DNA of 25,471 nucleotides from Patescibacteria group bacterium (GCA_003545435.1 DPYI01000071.1:13145-38615), one strand, 5' to 3'. Positions 15,795-23,941 are shown, numbered from the stretch's first letter. Translations and numbers: made by a program. Notes: generated from the sequence alone by a model not told the origin.

Positions 15795-16595
15795 ATGGAT
15801 ACCCGTCCGATAGCTCTATTTGATTCCGGCTCCGGCGGACTTTCGATTTGGAAATCCATTGTTTCCCTCTTGCCTTTGGAATCAACCGTGTATATGGGCG
15901 ATCACCGGTATATACCGTACAGTACCAAAAACGTAGAGTTCATACAAAGGAGAGGGAAATGCGCCATTCAATTCCTTATTTCTCGTAAGGCAAAAATAAT
16001 TGTGGTTGCCTGCAATACCGCAACTGTTGCAGGCATTGATTATTTTAGGAAAATTTTTCCGGACATTCCCATTGTCGGCGTCGTTCCGGTGATAAAAACA
16101 GCAGCGAAAATGTCGCAAAAAAAGAAATTCGGCGTTCTTTCGACGGAACGTACAGCCAAAAGTGATTACCAGAAAAAACTTATCCGTACGTTTGCCTCTG
16201 ACTGCGAGGTATATCCGGTGGGAAATACCCAATTGGTGTCCCTCATTGAAAACGGAGAAAAAGATTCAGTGCGCGTTGTGGAGCTTCTTGAGAAGTTGCT
16301 TAATCCTTTATGTAAAAAAGATGTTGACGTTTTAGTATTGGGGTGCACGCACTTCCCTTTTTTGCGTACCCAAATTCAAAAGATTATTGGGAAGTCCGTA
16401 CTGATTCTGGATTCAGGCGACGCTGTCGCCATGCAGGTGAAGCGTATCCTTGAACACGAAAATTTGCTCTCCGACAATCAAAAACCGACGCACCAATTTT
16501 TTACAACAGGAAATCCTGCAAAAGTACGTGATGTTATTTCACGACTGCTGGAGAGAGGCATTGTTGTCAAAACAGTCCCGGATTCCGTACAATAG
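15795..16595 (+). CDS. murI: Glutamate racemase
   Basis: Cofactor-independent racemase supplying D-Glu to MurD. From the ATG at 15795 the product is 266 residues; a TTG at 15774 would add seven residues overlapping mraY. Motifs are LFDSGSGGLSI at the start, VACNTATVAG with catalytic Cys73, and VLGCTHFPFL with the second catalytic Cys184, so both thiol bases are present at the usual positions. It lies 17 nt after mraY and 5 nt before murD, whose product uses D-Glu. Confidence 0.95.
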   Translation: MDTRPIALFDSGSGGLSIWKSIVSLLPLESTVYMGDHRYIPYSTKNVEFIQRRGKCAIQFLISRKAKIIVVACNTATVAGIDYFRKIFPDIPIVGVVPVIKTAAKMSQKKKFGVLSTERTAKSDYQKKLIRTFASDCEVYPVGNTQLVSLIENGEKDSVRVVELLEKLLNPLCKKDVDVLVLGCTHFPFLRTQIQKIIGKSVLILDSGDAVAMQVKRILEHENLLSDNQKPTHQFFTTGNPAKVRDVISRLLERGIVVKTVPDSVQ

Positions 16596-16600
16596 AAGAC

Positions 16601-17980
16601 ATGGAGAGATTGAAAGGCAAACGGGTAGCACTTGTCGGTTTGTCGAAAGAAGGGCAGGATGCGCTGAAGTTTTTTCTTTCTTTGGGAAATACCGTACTTT
16701 GCGCTGATCGGCGGGAAAAAGATGCTTTTTTTTCAGAATATCCACAATTAAAGAACGAACCGGTAACATGGAGTTTCGGCCCAGCGTATCTTTCGGATTT
16801 GGGAAATGCAGATATTATTGTCCGGACATCCGGAATGGCTCTTTCCACGCCCGAACTGCAGGAAGCAAAAAAGAGCGGGAAAGAGCTGACGAGCAGTACA
16901 AAACTTTTTTTTGAATTCTCTAAAGCTCCGATCATCGGTGTAACCGGAACAAAGGGAAAAGGCACAACCAGCACCCTTTTGTATGAGATTTTGAAAAAGG
17001 CAGGAAAGACAGTATATCTTGGCGGAAATATCGGAATTCCGCTTTTATCAACCGTCTCTTCCATAACGCCTGATCACTGGGTTGTCCTTGAATTATCTTC
17101 ATTTCAGCTTGAGGATCTGACAATGAGCCCGCATATTGCCATTGTACTCACCATCACACAGGACCACCTGGCAAACTACGATCCGCTCGCTACGAATTTT
17201 CATACCTCCCGTGAAGCATATGTAGAAGCAAAAAAACAGATAGTCTGTCATCAGGGGATATCAGATATTGCAATTCTCCACGCGGATGATCCGACTTCTT
17301 TGTTTTTTGCCCACGAGACTCCCGCAAAAAAATATTTTTACGGAAAAAAACCAAATGCCGATGCGATCATTGAAGGTTCTGAAGTAATGCTCAATGCAGG
17401 TAAAAGGAAAGAGAAGATCGTTTCTCTTTCCGAGCTTCAGCTTCTTGGAGCGCATAACTTGGAAAACGTGGGAGCAGCAGTGCTGGGAGCATATGTTGTG
17501 GGAGTTCCAATGGATATTATAAAAAACGTCGTACGAACATTTCAAGGTTTACCGCACCGCCTGGAAAAAGTAGGGGAGAAACACGGAGTGACTTTTATTA
17601 ATGATTCTTTTTCCACAACGCCCGAAACCACAATTGCAGCCATCCATGCGTTCAATAAGCCCATTATTTGTATCCTGGGAGGATCGGAAAAAGGATCGGA
17701 TTTTACCGCAATGGGAACCGTGATAGCCAAAAGCCCGGTGAAAAAGGCAATTGTGGTCGGCCAGATGACAAACCGGATTATCAAAGCCCTGGAAAGTGCA
17801 GGATTTGAGGGTGACACAGTGACCGGACTGACCTCCATGCACGATATGGTGAAAGAGGCAGTCGGGAACGCCAAAGCTGGGGATGTTGTGCTTTTATCTC
17901 CTGCGTGCGCGTCATTTGACCTTTTCAAAAACTACAAGGAACGGGGCAACCAGTTTACCTATGAAGTTTCCCTTCTTTAG
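16601..17980 (+). CDS. murD: UDP-N-acetylmuramoylalanine--D-glutamate ligase
   Basis: Cytoplasmic ligase adding D-Glu to UDP-MurNAc-L-Ala. The 459-residue protein has the N-terminal domain GKRVALVGLSKEGQDALKF, the ATP loop, the central motif LELSSFQLE typical of MurD, NDSFSTTPETTIAA, and LLSPACASFDLFKNYKERG near the end. The ATP loop is GTKGKGTT (116-123), with a Gly after the loop lysine as in folylpolyglutamate synthases, where most Mur ligases have Thr/Ser. The last 20 nt overlap the ftsW start. Confidence 0.95.
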   Translation: MERLKGKRVALVGLSKEGQDALKFFLSLGNTVLCADRREKDAFFSEYPQLKNEPVTWSFGPAYLSDLGNADIIVRTSGMALSTPELQEAKKSGKELTSSTKLFFEFSKAPIIGVTGTKGKGTTSTLLYEILKKAGKTVYLGGNIGIPLLSTVSSITPDHWVVLELSSFQLEDLTMSPHIAIVLTITQDHLANYDPLATNFHTSREAYVEAKKQIVCHQGISDIAILHADDPTSLFFAHETPAKKYFYGKKPNADAIIEGSEVMLNAGKRKEKIVSLSELQLLGAHNLENVGAAVLGAYVVGVPMDIIKNVVRTFQGLPHRLEKVGEKHGVTFINDSFSTTPETTIAAIHAFNKPIICILGGSEKGSDFTAMGTVIAKSPVKKAIVVGQMTNRIIKALESAGFEGDTVTGLTSMHDMVKEAVGNAKAGDVVLLSPACASFDLFKNYKERGNQFTYEVSLL

Positions 17981-19085
17981 ACGTTCGACACAATCAATCG
18001 GATATTCACAGCACCATAATTCTCCTCACGGGAGCGACCGGGTGCTGATCGGGCTTCTTGTTCTTTTGACGCTGGTCGGCATTCTCTTTGTCTATGATTC
18101 GTCGGTTGTTATTGCCATACGGGATTTTTCCGACAGGTTTTATTTTGCCAAAGAACAGATCAAATGGATTGCGTTGGGCTGGATCGTATTGAGCGTGTTT
18201 TCATTCATTTCGTATAAAAACTGGTACAGGGCGGCAGTTCCGATACTGATGGCAACGATCGGACTTTTATTGGCAGTATTCATACCCGGAATTTCCGTGA
18301 AGGCACTTGGAGCCAGGCGATGGATCAATCTGGGATTTATGAATCTGCAGCCTGCGGAGTTTGCCAAACTGGCGCTGGTCATGTATCTCTCGGCGTGGTT
18401 TTCCAGCAAAGAACGGAAGCGTTTTGTCCCATTTCTTCTTTTATTGGGGATGGTTGTCGGGCTTATCCTTCTCCAGCCGGACCTCGGGACTGCATTCATA
18501 GTCCTTATGATTGCCGTCCTTCTGTACTTTTTTTCCGGAGCGCACCTCATTCAATTTGTATTTCTCATTCCAGTTCTTATTATCGGCGTTTTTCTTCTGG
18601 CAGTTGTATCACCGTATCGGTTTGCCCGTCTCACCTCATTTATCAATCCTGAAAAAGATCCTTTGGGAACGTCCTACCAGATCCGTCAGGCAACCTTAGC
18701 TTTAGGGTCAGGAGGCTTGATGGGAGTAGGCATCGGAAAGTCGCGCCAAAAGTACGAATACCTGCCTGAGGCCAATACGGATTCGATTTTTGCCATCATA
18801 GGAGAGGAGACCGGACTGGTCGGAGCTACAGCAATATCACTCCTTTATGTCATAATACTCTATAGGGGATATATAATTGCAACCGGGGCAAAAGACGGAT
18901 TCGGGAAACTCTTAGCATTGGGGATTTCATCATGGGTAGGACTTCAGTCCATGATAAATATCGCAGCAATTTCAGCGCTTATCCCTCTGACCGGAATACC
19001 GCTGCCCTTGATTTCCTACGGCGGATCAAATTTAGTGGTCATGCTGGCCGGACTGGGGATATTGATAAATATAAGTAAACACTAA
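17961..19085 (+). CDS. ftsW: FtsW/RodA-family (SEDS) peptidoglycan glycosyltransferase
   Basis: Polytopic membrane polymerase of lipid II. The ATG at 17961 (MKFPFFRRST…) overlaps the murD end by 20 nt and gives 374 residues; an earlier in-frame start at 17883 would add non-conserved sequence inside murD. About ten membrane helices are predicted. Family motifs are GARRWINLGF, LQPDLGTA, GGLMGVGIGKSRQKYEYLPEANTDSIFA with EETG, and GIPLPLISYGGSN. FtsW is preferred over RodA by its place between murD and murG. Confidence 0.94.
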   Translation: MKFPFFRRSTQSIGYSQHHNSPHGSDRVLIGLLVLLTLVGILFVYDSSVVIAIRDFSDRFYFAKEQIKWIALGWIVLSVFSFISYKNWYRAAVPILMATIGLLLAVFIPGISVKALGARRWINLGFMNLQPAEFAKLALVMYLSAWFSSKERKRFVPFLLLLGMVVGLILLQPDLGTAFIVLMIAVLLYFFSGAHLIQFVFLIPVLIIGVFLLAVVSPYRFARLTSFINPEKDPLGTSYQIRQATLALGSGGLMGVGIGKSRQKYEYLPEANTDSIFAIIGEETGLVGATAISLLYVIILYRGYIIATGAKDGFGKLLALGISSWVGLQSMINIAAISALIPLTGIPLPLISYGGSNLVVMLAGLGILINISKH

Positions 19086-19092
19086 TTCATTC

Positions 19093-19172
19093 GTCATTGC
19101 GAGGAAGTCTTATGACGAAGCAATCTCTATAATAAAGATCGCCACTCCCGATTATATCAGGATCGCGATGAC
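19093..19172. repeat. REP-like repeat between ftsW and murG
   Basis: GTCATTGCGA (19093-19102) and TCGCGATGAC (19163-19172) form end arms with one mismatch that is G-U in RNA. The interior contains GACGAAGCAATCTC. The sequence resembles the TCATTGCGAG…GAAGCAATC repeat found in many bacterial genomes. It fills most of the ftsW-murG gap. Confidence 0.65.
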
Positions 19173-19180
19173 ACTATATT

Positions 19181-20293
19181 ATGGGTAATCCAACCATTCT
19201 TATCACTGGCGGGCACTATACGCCGGCTCTTGCAGTTATTGAAGAAATGCAAGAAATCCATCCTACATGGAAGATTCTGTGGGTTGGCAGGAAATACGCA
19301 TTTGAAGGAAGCCGTGTCCCTTCGTCGGAATATACCTGGATTCGTCTGATGGGTATTCCGTTTATCAATCTTACAACCGGCAGGCTTCAGCGGAGTTTCT
19401 CCGTGTATACCATTCCGTCATTATTGAGGTTTCCTATCGGTATCATGCAATCACTAGGAATTCTCTGGAAATACAAGCCATCTCTCATTGTATCGTTCGG
19501 CGGTTACATCGCTCTTCCCGTTGCTATAGGAGCATTTGTTTTTGGCATTCCCGTCATTACGCATGAACAAACCCATGCCTTGGGGCTGGCCAATTCCATC
19601 ATTGCCCGGATTGCAAAAAAAATATGCGTCACATTCCCCGAAACGCTTTCTTTGTTTCCGAAAAAGAAAGGGGTCCTGACCGGACTTCCTATCCGATCAC
19701 AACTGTTTGCTCCGCCCAGGGCTCCTACATTTGGTATCCCGAAAGAAACCCTCCCGATCCTGTATATTACCGGAGGATCAACGGGCGCCCGGTCGTTAAA
19801 CGACAAACTTTTTCCAATAATTCCGAAACTACTCAACACCATGATGGTTATTCATCAAACCGGTGATGTGTCGAGTCAAAAAGCAGATGGAGTAAAAAAA
19901 CAACTAAAAGAGAAAACCAATCGGTATATTATTGCACCGTTTTTTGACGTAAAAGATATTTCCTGGATTTATCAGAATGCGGATGTCGTTGTCGGGAGAG
20001 CTGGAGCCAATACCGTCGCGGAAGTTTCAGCTCTCAATAAGCGTGCAATTTTTATACCCTTGCCATGGGCCGGAGGAAATGAGCAAATGAAGAATGCCGA
20101 ACAGTACCAATCAACCGGAAATGCCATTGTTATCAAGCAGGATACGGTAACCGACGTGAGCGTCATTCAAGCAGTCAACACCCTTTTAGGACGGGTAAAA
20201 ACCAGTTCCTTATTTTCAGCAAAAAATAAAAACACGGGAACGTCGAATATGGTCAGAGTGATTGAATCTTTACTTTCTTCGTATGCCAGGTAG
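19181..20293 (+). CDS. murG: UDP-GlcNAc:lipid I N-acetylglucosaminyltransferase
   Basis: Peripheral membrane GT-B enzyme making lipid II. The 370-residue product has the N-terminal loop ITGGHYTPALAV (canonical GGTGGHxxPA), FGGYIALPVAI, the acceptor-side motif THEQTHALGLAN, the C-domain GGSTGARSLN, and VVGRAGANTVAE with PLPWAGGNEQMKNAE for UDP-GlcNAc binding. The ATG at 19181 has no Shine-Dalgarno sequence and follows a REP-like element. The last codons and the TAG (20291-20293) lie inside the left arm of palindrome A, so the C terminus (SSYAR) may have been reshaped by that element. Confidence 0.94.
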   Translation: MGNPTILITGGHYTPALAVIEEMQEIHPTWKILWVGRKYAFEGSRVPSSEYTWIRLMGIPFINLTTGRLQRSFSVYTIPSLLRFPIGIMQSLGILWKYKPSLIVSFGGYIALPVAIGAFVFGIPVITHEQTHALGLANSIIARIAKKICVTFPETLSLFPKKKGVLTGLPIRSQLFAPPRAPTFGIPKETLPILYITGGSTGARSLNDKLFPIIPKLLNTMMVIHQTGDVSSQKADGVKKQLKEKTNRYIIAPFFDVKDISWIYQNADVVVGRAGANTVAEVSALNKRAIFIPLPWAGGNEQMKNAEQYQSTGNAIVIKQDTVTDVSVIQAVNTLLGRVKTSSLFSAKNKNTGTSNMVRVIESLLSSYAR

Positions 20294-20422
20294 TGATTCC
20301 GCACTACGATGCGAACCTACATTGGCAATACATACTATGAATATAATAGAGGAAATAGATAAATGAACGTACAGTCCGTTTTCGCATCGTAATAAACGAT
20401 GCAGTGCGGAACTACTACCTGG
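20286..20422 (+). repeat. Palindromic element A (murG-ftsQ)
   Basis: The outer stem is CCAGGTAGT (20286-20294) with ACTACCTGG (20414-20422). After a 2-nt internal loop comes the inner stem TTCCGCACT (20297-20305)/AGTGCGGAA (20403-20411). A third stem ACGATGCGAA (20306-20315)/TTCGCATCGT (20381-20390) leaves an unpaired right-side segment. The murG stop lies in the left arm and the ftsQ ATG is one base after the right arm. TATG flanks both ends (20282-20285, 20423-20426). A 9-codon ORF with GAGG upstream lies within (20363-20392). Confidence 0.8.
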
Positions 20423-20423
20423 T

Positions 20424-21122
20424 ATGCAGGGAATTAAATGGCTGACGTATCGGAAATTACGGTTTTTTATTACGCTGGTTTTGCTTGTCATTATTTTTGG
20501 GGGTATTGTTTACACAATCCGATATGGATTTGAAGTACAGCGCATTGAATTTTTGGGTGAGGGGATGGATATACAGCTCAATGGTCGCATGATATCCGGC
20601 AACATGATTTTTTTCCCCAGCCAAAAAATCCGGCAGGATCTTCTTCGGGAATATCCCCAGTTGAAAGATGTGTCTATCAGGAAGCAATTTCCTCACACAA
20701 TCACGATTATTCCTATTCTTCGGACTCCGTTTGCAATTCTGGCTACGTCGAAAGCTTCATACGGGGTTGATGCGGAAGGGAATGTCGTTGGCGTAGGGAT
20801 ACACGATACATCATTACCGGAATTGGACATTGATGTTGGGACAGTACGGGTTGGAACCGCAGTGACAGATCAGAATGTCCAAAGTGCGCTTCAATTTTTG
20901 AAACAAAGTACGCTGCTCCTTCCGGTTTCCGCTATTAGTACAAGTGAAGACGGATTGTCGCTTCGGGCAAAAAGCGGACAAACAGAGATATTATTTACCC
21001 AAAGTCAACCTGTTGATTCGCTGATGGCCACTTTACAAACGCTTATAACGGGAGTTAGAATAAAAGGAACCATGCCCAAAATCATTGACCTCAGGTTTAC
21101 CAAACCGGTCATACAGTGGTAA
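20424..21122 (+). CDS. ftsQ: FtsQ/DivIB-type cell division protein
   Basis: A bitopic divisome protein of 232 residues. It has a short basic cytoplasmic tail, one membrane helix (about 13-31), then a POTRA-like segment beginning FEVQRIEFLGEGM and the FtsQ/DivIB domain with LLREYPQLKDVSIRKQFPHTITI and VDAEGNVVG. FtsQ bridges early and late divisome proteins. The assignment rests on topology, the POTRA pattern and position before ftsA and ftsZ. The ATG has no Shine-Dalgarno sequence and lies one base beyond the closed stem of palindrome A; palindrome B starts directly after the TAA. Confidence 0.88.
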   Translation: MQGIKWLTYRKLRFFITLVLLVIIFGGIVYTIRYGFEVQRIEFLGEGMDIQLNGRMISGNMIFFPSQKIRQDLLREYPQLKDVSIRKQFPHTITIIPILRTPFAILATSKASYGVDAEGNVVGVGIHDTSLPELDIDVGTVRVGTAVTDQNVQSALQFLKQSTLLLPVSAISTSEDGLSLRAKSGQTEILFTQSQPVDSLMATLQTLITGVRIKGTMPKIIDLRFTKPVIQW

Positions 21123-21263
21123 CCAGGTAGTAGAGTTTCGACACGTTTTCGTTCTTTGCCGAAAACAATATATTGTCTGGTTATATGGGATAAACGAATT
21201 ATATAAAAAATATGCTGAAGTTTCGAAAACGTATAGTGCAAAGGTCGAAACTTCACTACCTGG
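21123..21263 (+). repeat. Palindromic element B (after ftsQ)
   Basis: The outer stem is CCAGGTAGT (21123-21131)/ACTACCTGG (21255-21263). The inner stem is AGTTTCGAC (21134-21142)/GTCGAAACT (21244-21252). The third stem ACGTTTTCG (21143-21151)/CGAAAACGT (21224-21232) leaves 11 unpaired right-side bases, as in A. A competing local hairpin GTTTTCG/CGAAAAC (21145-21151/21160-21166) is possible. The left arm begins directly after the ftsQ stop, and the right arm is followed by T and an ATG (21265). Confidence 0.8.
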
Positions 21264-21264
21264 T

Positions 21265-21309
21265 ATGCCGGGTAGTGAATGTTCGATACATGTGAAGACA
21301 CATGTTTAA
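21265..21309 (+). CDS. Candidate 14-aa upstream ORF in the ftsA leader
   Basis: ATG at 21265 to TAA at 21307-21309 encodes MPGSECSIHVKTHV. The ATG stands one base after the right arm of palindrome B, in the same position as the ftsQ and ftsA ATGs relative to their palindromes. The ORF covers the whole left arm of palindrome C (21268-21287), so its translation would open that stem. It has no Shine-Dalgarno sequence, and only the position argues for it. Confidence 0.35.
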   Translation: MPGSECSIHVKTHV

Positions 21310-21398
21310 CTATTCAGCGAATAGAAAGGTAATAAGTCTTTATAAAAAGGAAAGTGTTATTTTCTTTCCGTAAGGAAGATCGAACATCTACTACCTGG
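21268..21398 (+). repeat. Palindromic element C (ftsA leader)
   Basis: The outer stem is CCGGGTAGT (21268-21276)/ACTACCTGG (21390-21398), with one G-U pair replacing A-U. The inner stem is ATGTTCGAT (21279-21287)/ATCGAACAT (21379-21387). The loop holds ACATGTG/CACATGT (21288-21305) and competing GGAAAG/CTTTCC and TTTCC/GGAAG pairings. TATG flanks both ends (21264-21267, 21399-21402), and the second contains the ftsA ATG. It is tandem with element B, only 4 nt between. Confidence 0.8.
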
Positions 21399-21399
21399 T

Positions 21400-22737
21400 A
21401 TGGCTCGAGATAGAATAATTTCAGGAATTGATATCGGAACTTCAAAAATTACGACGCTTGTTGCCAGTGTCGAGGAGGACGGGGAACTCCGCATCATCGG
21501 TGTTGCCACTACGACCAGTCACGGGATCAGGAAAGGACAAATCGTCAATATTGAGGAGGCAACATCCGCAATATCAGACTCTTTGGAGGCAGCAGAGCGG
21601 ATGGCAGGAACTTCAGTCGGAAAAACATTTCTTTCTGTGGGGGGAGCCCACATCGCATCCCTGAACAGCCACGGCGTTGTCGCGGTTGCCGAGCCTGACA
21701 GGGAAATTACCCCCAATGACGTCAAACGGGTCATTGATGCAGCCAAAGCCATATCCCTTCCCTCGTCCCGGGATATTCTCCACGTGGTTCCCAGGGGATT
21801 TATCGTGGACGGACAGGAAGGGATTGTCGACCCCGTCAACATGACGGGGGTCCGTCTGGAAGTTGAAACGCACATGATCACCGGCGGATCCATTGCGATC
21901 CGGAACCTTCTCAAGTGCATAGAAGATTTGGGTGTTGAGGTCGGAGGATTGGTGTTTGCGGGACTTGCCGCTGCGTACGCGTCCCTTTCGGATACCGAAA
22001 AAGAGTTGGGTGTGGTGCTGGTAGACGTAGGCGGCGGAACAACGGACATAGCCATATATGTGGACGGAGCATTATCCTATTCATCCGTTATTCCCATTGG
22101 AGCTATCAACATCACGAAAGACATTGCTGCGGGCCTGCGGATCTCCCTCGAAAGCGCGGAAAAGATAAAGTTGGCCCTTGGCAATGTGCCAAAAACAGTC
22201 GCGCTCCCCGAGGAAGCTTCAGGTTTTGGAGAAACCGCCTTCGTTAAAACTTCGGCGGTCGAAGGAGGAAAGGCAAAAACAGATTCAAAAGATGAGATAG
22301 ATTTATCCGCGCTCCACCTGACGGAAGAACTCCGGACCATCTCAAGAAAAACGCTTGTTGAAGGGATTATCAAACCGCGGCTGAATGAAATTTTCAGCAT
22401 GGTCGGAATGGAAATCAAAAAGAGCGGATTTGGCGGCATGACGCCCTCCGGAATTGTCCTTACCGGCGGAGGCGCGCTTACCGCGGGAGCTGTGGAATCA
22501 GCCAGACGCAACCTTGCCATGCCGGTTCACATCGGGATGCCCCACAACATCACCGGACTGGTGGATGAGATTATGACCCCCGCCTACGCGGTCAGTTTCG
22601 GCCTTCTACTGTACGGGGTAAAATCTGATAAAGATGAGGGACCCTTGTTCGGGGGATTTGGGAAAATCAGCGATAAAATTCAAATCAAAGGTATTGCAGG
22701 CAAAGTTATCGATCTTGTAAAATCGTTTTTACCATAA
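21400..22737 (+). CDS. ftsA: Cell division protein FtsA
   Basis: Actin-like ATPase anchoring FtsZ to the membrane, 445 residues. Motifs are SGIDIGTSKITTLV (phosphate 1), the SHDs-type 1C domain segment, DVGGGTTDIAIY (phosphate 2) and GIVLTGGGALTAG (adenosine). The C-terminal IAGKVIDLVKSFLP is the expected amphipathic membrane helix. A stretch near 275-300 (ETAFVKTSAVEGGKAKTDS) is unusually polar. The ATG directly follows palindrome C with no Shine-Dalgarno sequence, so initiation probably depends on the leader structure or upstream translation. ftsZ follows after 46 nt. Confidence 0.96.
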   Translation: MARDRIISGIDIGTSKITTLVASVEEDGELRIIGVATTTSHGIRKGQIVNIEEATSAISDSLEAAERMAGTSVGKTFLSVGGAHIASLNSHGVVAVAEPDREITPNDVKRVIDAAKAISLPSSRDILHVVPRGFIVDGQEGIVDPVNMTGVRLEVETHMITGGSIAIRNLLKCIEDLGVEVGGLVFAGLAAAYASLSDTEKELGVVLVDVGGGTTDIAIYVDGALSYSSVIPIGAINITKDIAAGLRISLESAEKIKLALGNVPKTVALPEEASGFGETAFVKTSAVEGGKAKTDSKDEIDLSALHLTEELRTISRKTLVEGIIKPRLNEIFSMVGMEIKKSGFGGMTPSGIVLTGGGALTAGAVESARRNLAMPVHIGMPHNITGLVDEIMTPAYAVSFGLLLYGVKSDKDEGPLFGGFGKISDKIQIKGIAGKVIDLVKSFLP

Positions 22738-22783
22738 GTATTTATTCCTTCCGAATTCACTGCCCCCAAAGAAGGAAGCATAT

Positions 22784-23941
22784 ATGCTCATAAAACCGGA
22801 CAGCGCGGTGTTTGCGAAAATAAAAGTCGTCGGGATCGGCGGGGGAGGATGCAATGCCATCGGGTCCATGATCCAGGGCAACCAGATAACAGGCGTTGAA
22901 TTTATCGCAATAAATACCGATGCCCAGGCACTTCTGGGAAATCCTGCTCAAACTAAAGTCCAGATCGGCGATATGCTCACGCGTGGATTGGGAGCAGGAG
23001 GGAATCCTGATATCGGCAAACAGGCAGCGGAAGAGTCCAGGGAAAAAATAAAAGACTACCTGAGGGAAAGCGACATGGTGTTTCTGACCTGCGGAGAAGG
23101 CGGCGGAACCGGTACCGGGGCCATCCCGATTATTGCAGAAATCGCCCGTGAAGTCGGCGCTCTCACTGTTGCCGTTGTGACTAAACCATTCCGATTTGAG
23201 GGAACGCGGAGAATGGTAACCGCCGAAGAGGGGATCATGGACCTCAAAGATAAAGTCGACACCCTGATAGTCATCCCCAACCAGCGGCTCCTGGAAGTGA
23301 TTGACCGGAAAATGACCCTCCTGGATGCGTTCCGGGTGGCTGATTCGGTTCTTACCCAGGGAGTACAGGGGATTTCCGACCTTATCACCATGCCGGGACT
23401 GATCAACGTTGATTTTGCCGATGTACGGTCCATTATGATGAATGCCGGGTCCGCGCTCATGGGCATCGGGACCGGAGTCGGGGAAAACAGGGCCTCAACC
23501 GCAGCCCGGACCGCCATTACTTCACCGCTTCTGGAGCTTTCCATTGAAGGGGCAAAGGGTGTCCTCTTTAACATCATCGGCGGAACGGACCTGACCATGT
23601 CCGAGGTAGACGAGGCAGCCAAACTGATTGCTGCTGCGGTAGATCCGGACGCCAACATCATATTCGGAGCTACCATTGACGAAACGCTGGTTGACCAGAT
23701 AAAAATCACCGTGATAGCCACCGGATTTGACGAAACCAAACGGAAACTGCAGGAGCTCTCAAACCGCCAGCCTTCGTACCAAAGGCAATCTTTTGCCCAG
23801 CCGTTTATTAATGTGAGGCAAGGGGATACAGGAATGACTCCTTTGTCAAAAACAAGTCCAATCCTGACGCCGGTTGACGACACTCCCCCGCCGGAGGAGG
23901 ATGAATTCGACATCCCCGCCTTTTTACGTCAGAAGAATTAG
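22784..23941 (+). CDS. ftsZ: Cell division protein FtsZ
   Basis: Tubulin-like GTPase forming the Z ring, 385 residues. It has KVVGIGGGGCNAI at the start, the tubulin signature GEGGGTGTG (104-112), NVDFADVRSIM (T7 loop with catalytic Asp), a variable linker from about 330, and the C-terminal peptide DEFDIPAFLRQKN that binds FtsA. The start at 22784 has AAGGAAG a few bases upstream, in contrast to ftsQ and ftsA, so ftsZ is likely translated independently. It closes the division cluster; the next gene has its own promoter. Confidence 0.98.
   Translation: MLIKPDSAVFAKIKVVGIGGGGCNAIGSMIQGNQITGVEFIAINTDAQALLGNPAQTKVQIGDMLTRGLGAGGNPDIGKQAAEESREKIKDYLRESDMVFLTCGEGGGTGTGAIPIIAEIAREVGALTVAVVTKPFRFEGTRRMVTAEEGIMDLKDKVDTLIVIPNQRLLEVIDRKMTLLDAFRVADSVLTQGVQGISDLITMPGLINVDFADVRSIMMNAGSALMGIGTGVGENRASTAARTAITSPLLELSIEGAKGVLFNIIGGTDLTMSEVDEAAKLIAAAVDPDANIIFGATIDETLVDQIKITVIATGFDETKRKLQELSNRQPSYQRQSFAQPFINVRQGDTGMTPLSKTSPILTPVDDTPPPEEDEFDIPAFLRQKN

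Noticed and set aside
16450..16707. 85-codon plus-strand ORF across murI-murD
   Set aside because: It overlaps two well-supported genes in another frame and shows no family features.
20286..21398. CRISPR array or tandem direct repeats
   Set aside because: There are only three copies, palindromic, with large unequal spacing interrupted by ftsQ, and no cas genes.
23056..23913. 285-codon minus-strand ORF opposite ftsZ
   Set aside because: It is a shadow of ftsZ codon usage: Ser/Arg/Pro-rich, no family pattern, no promoter. Similar reasoning removes the long minus ORFs opposite ftsA, murB, murD and murC.
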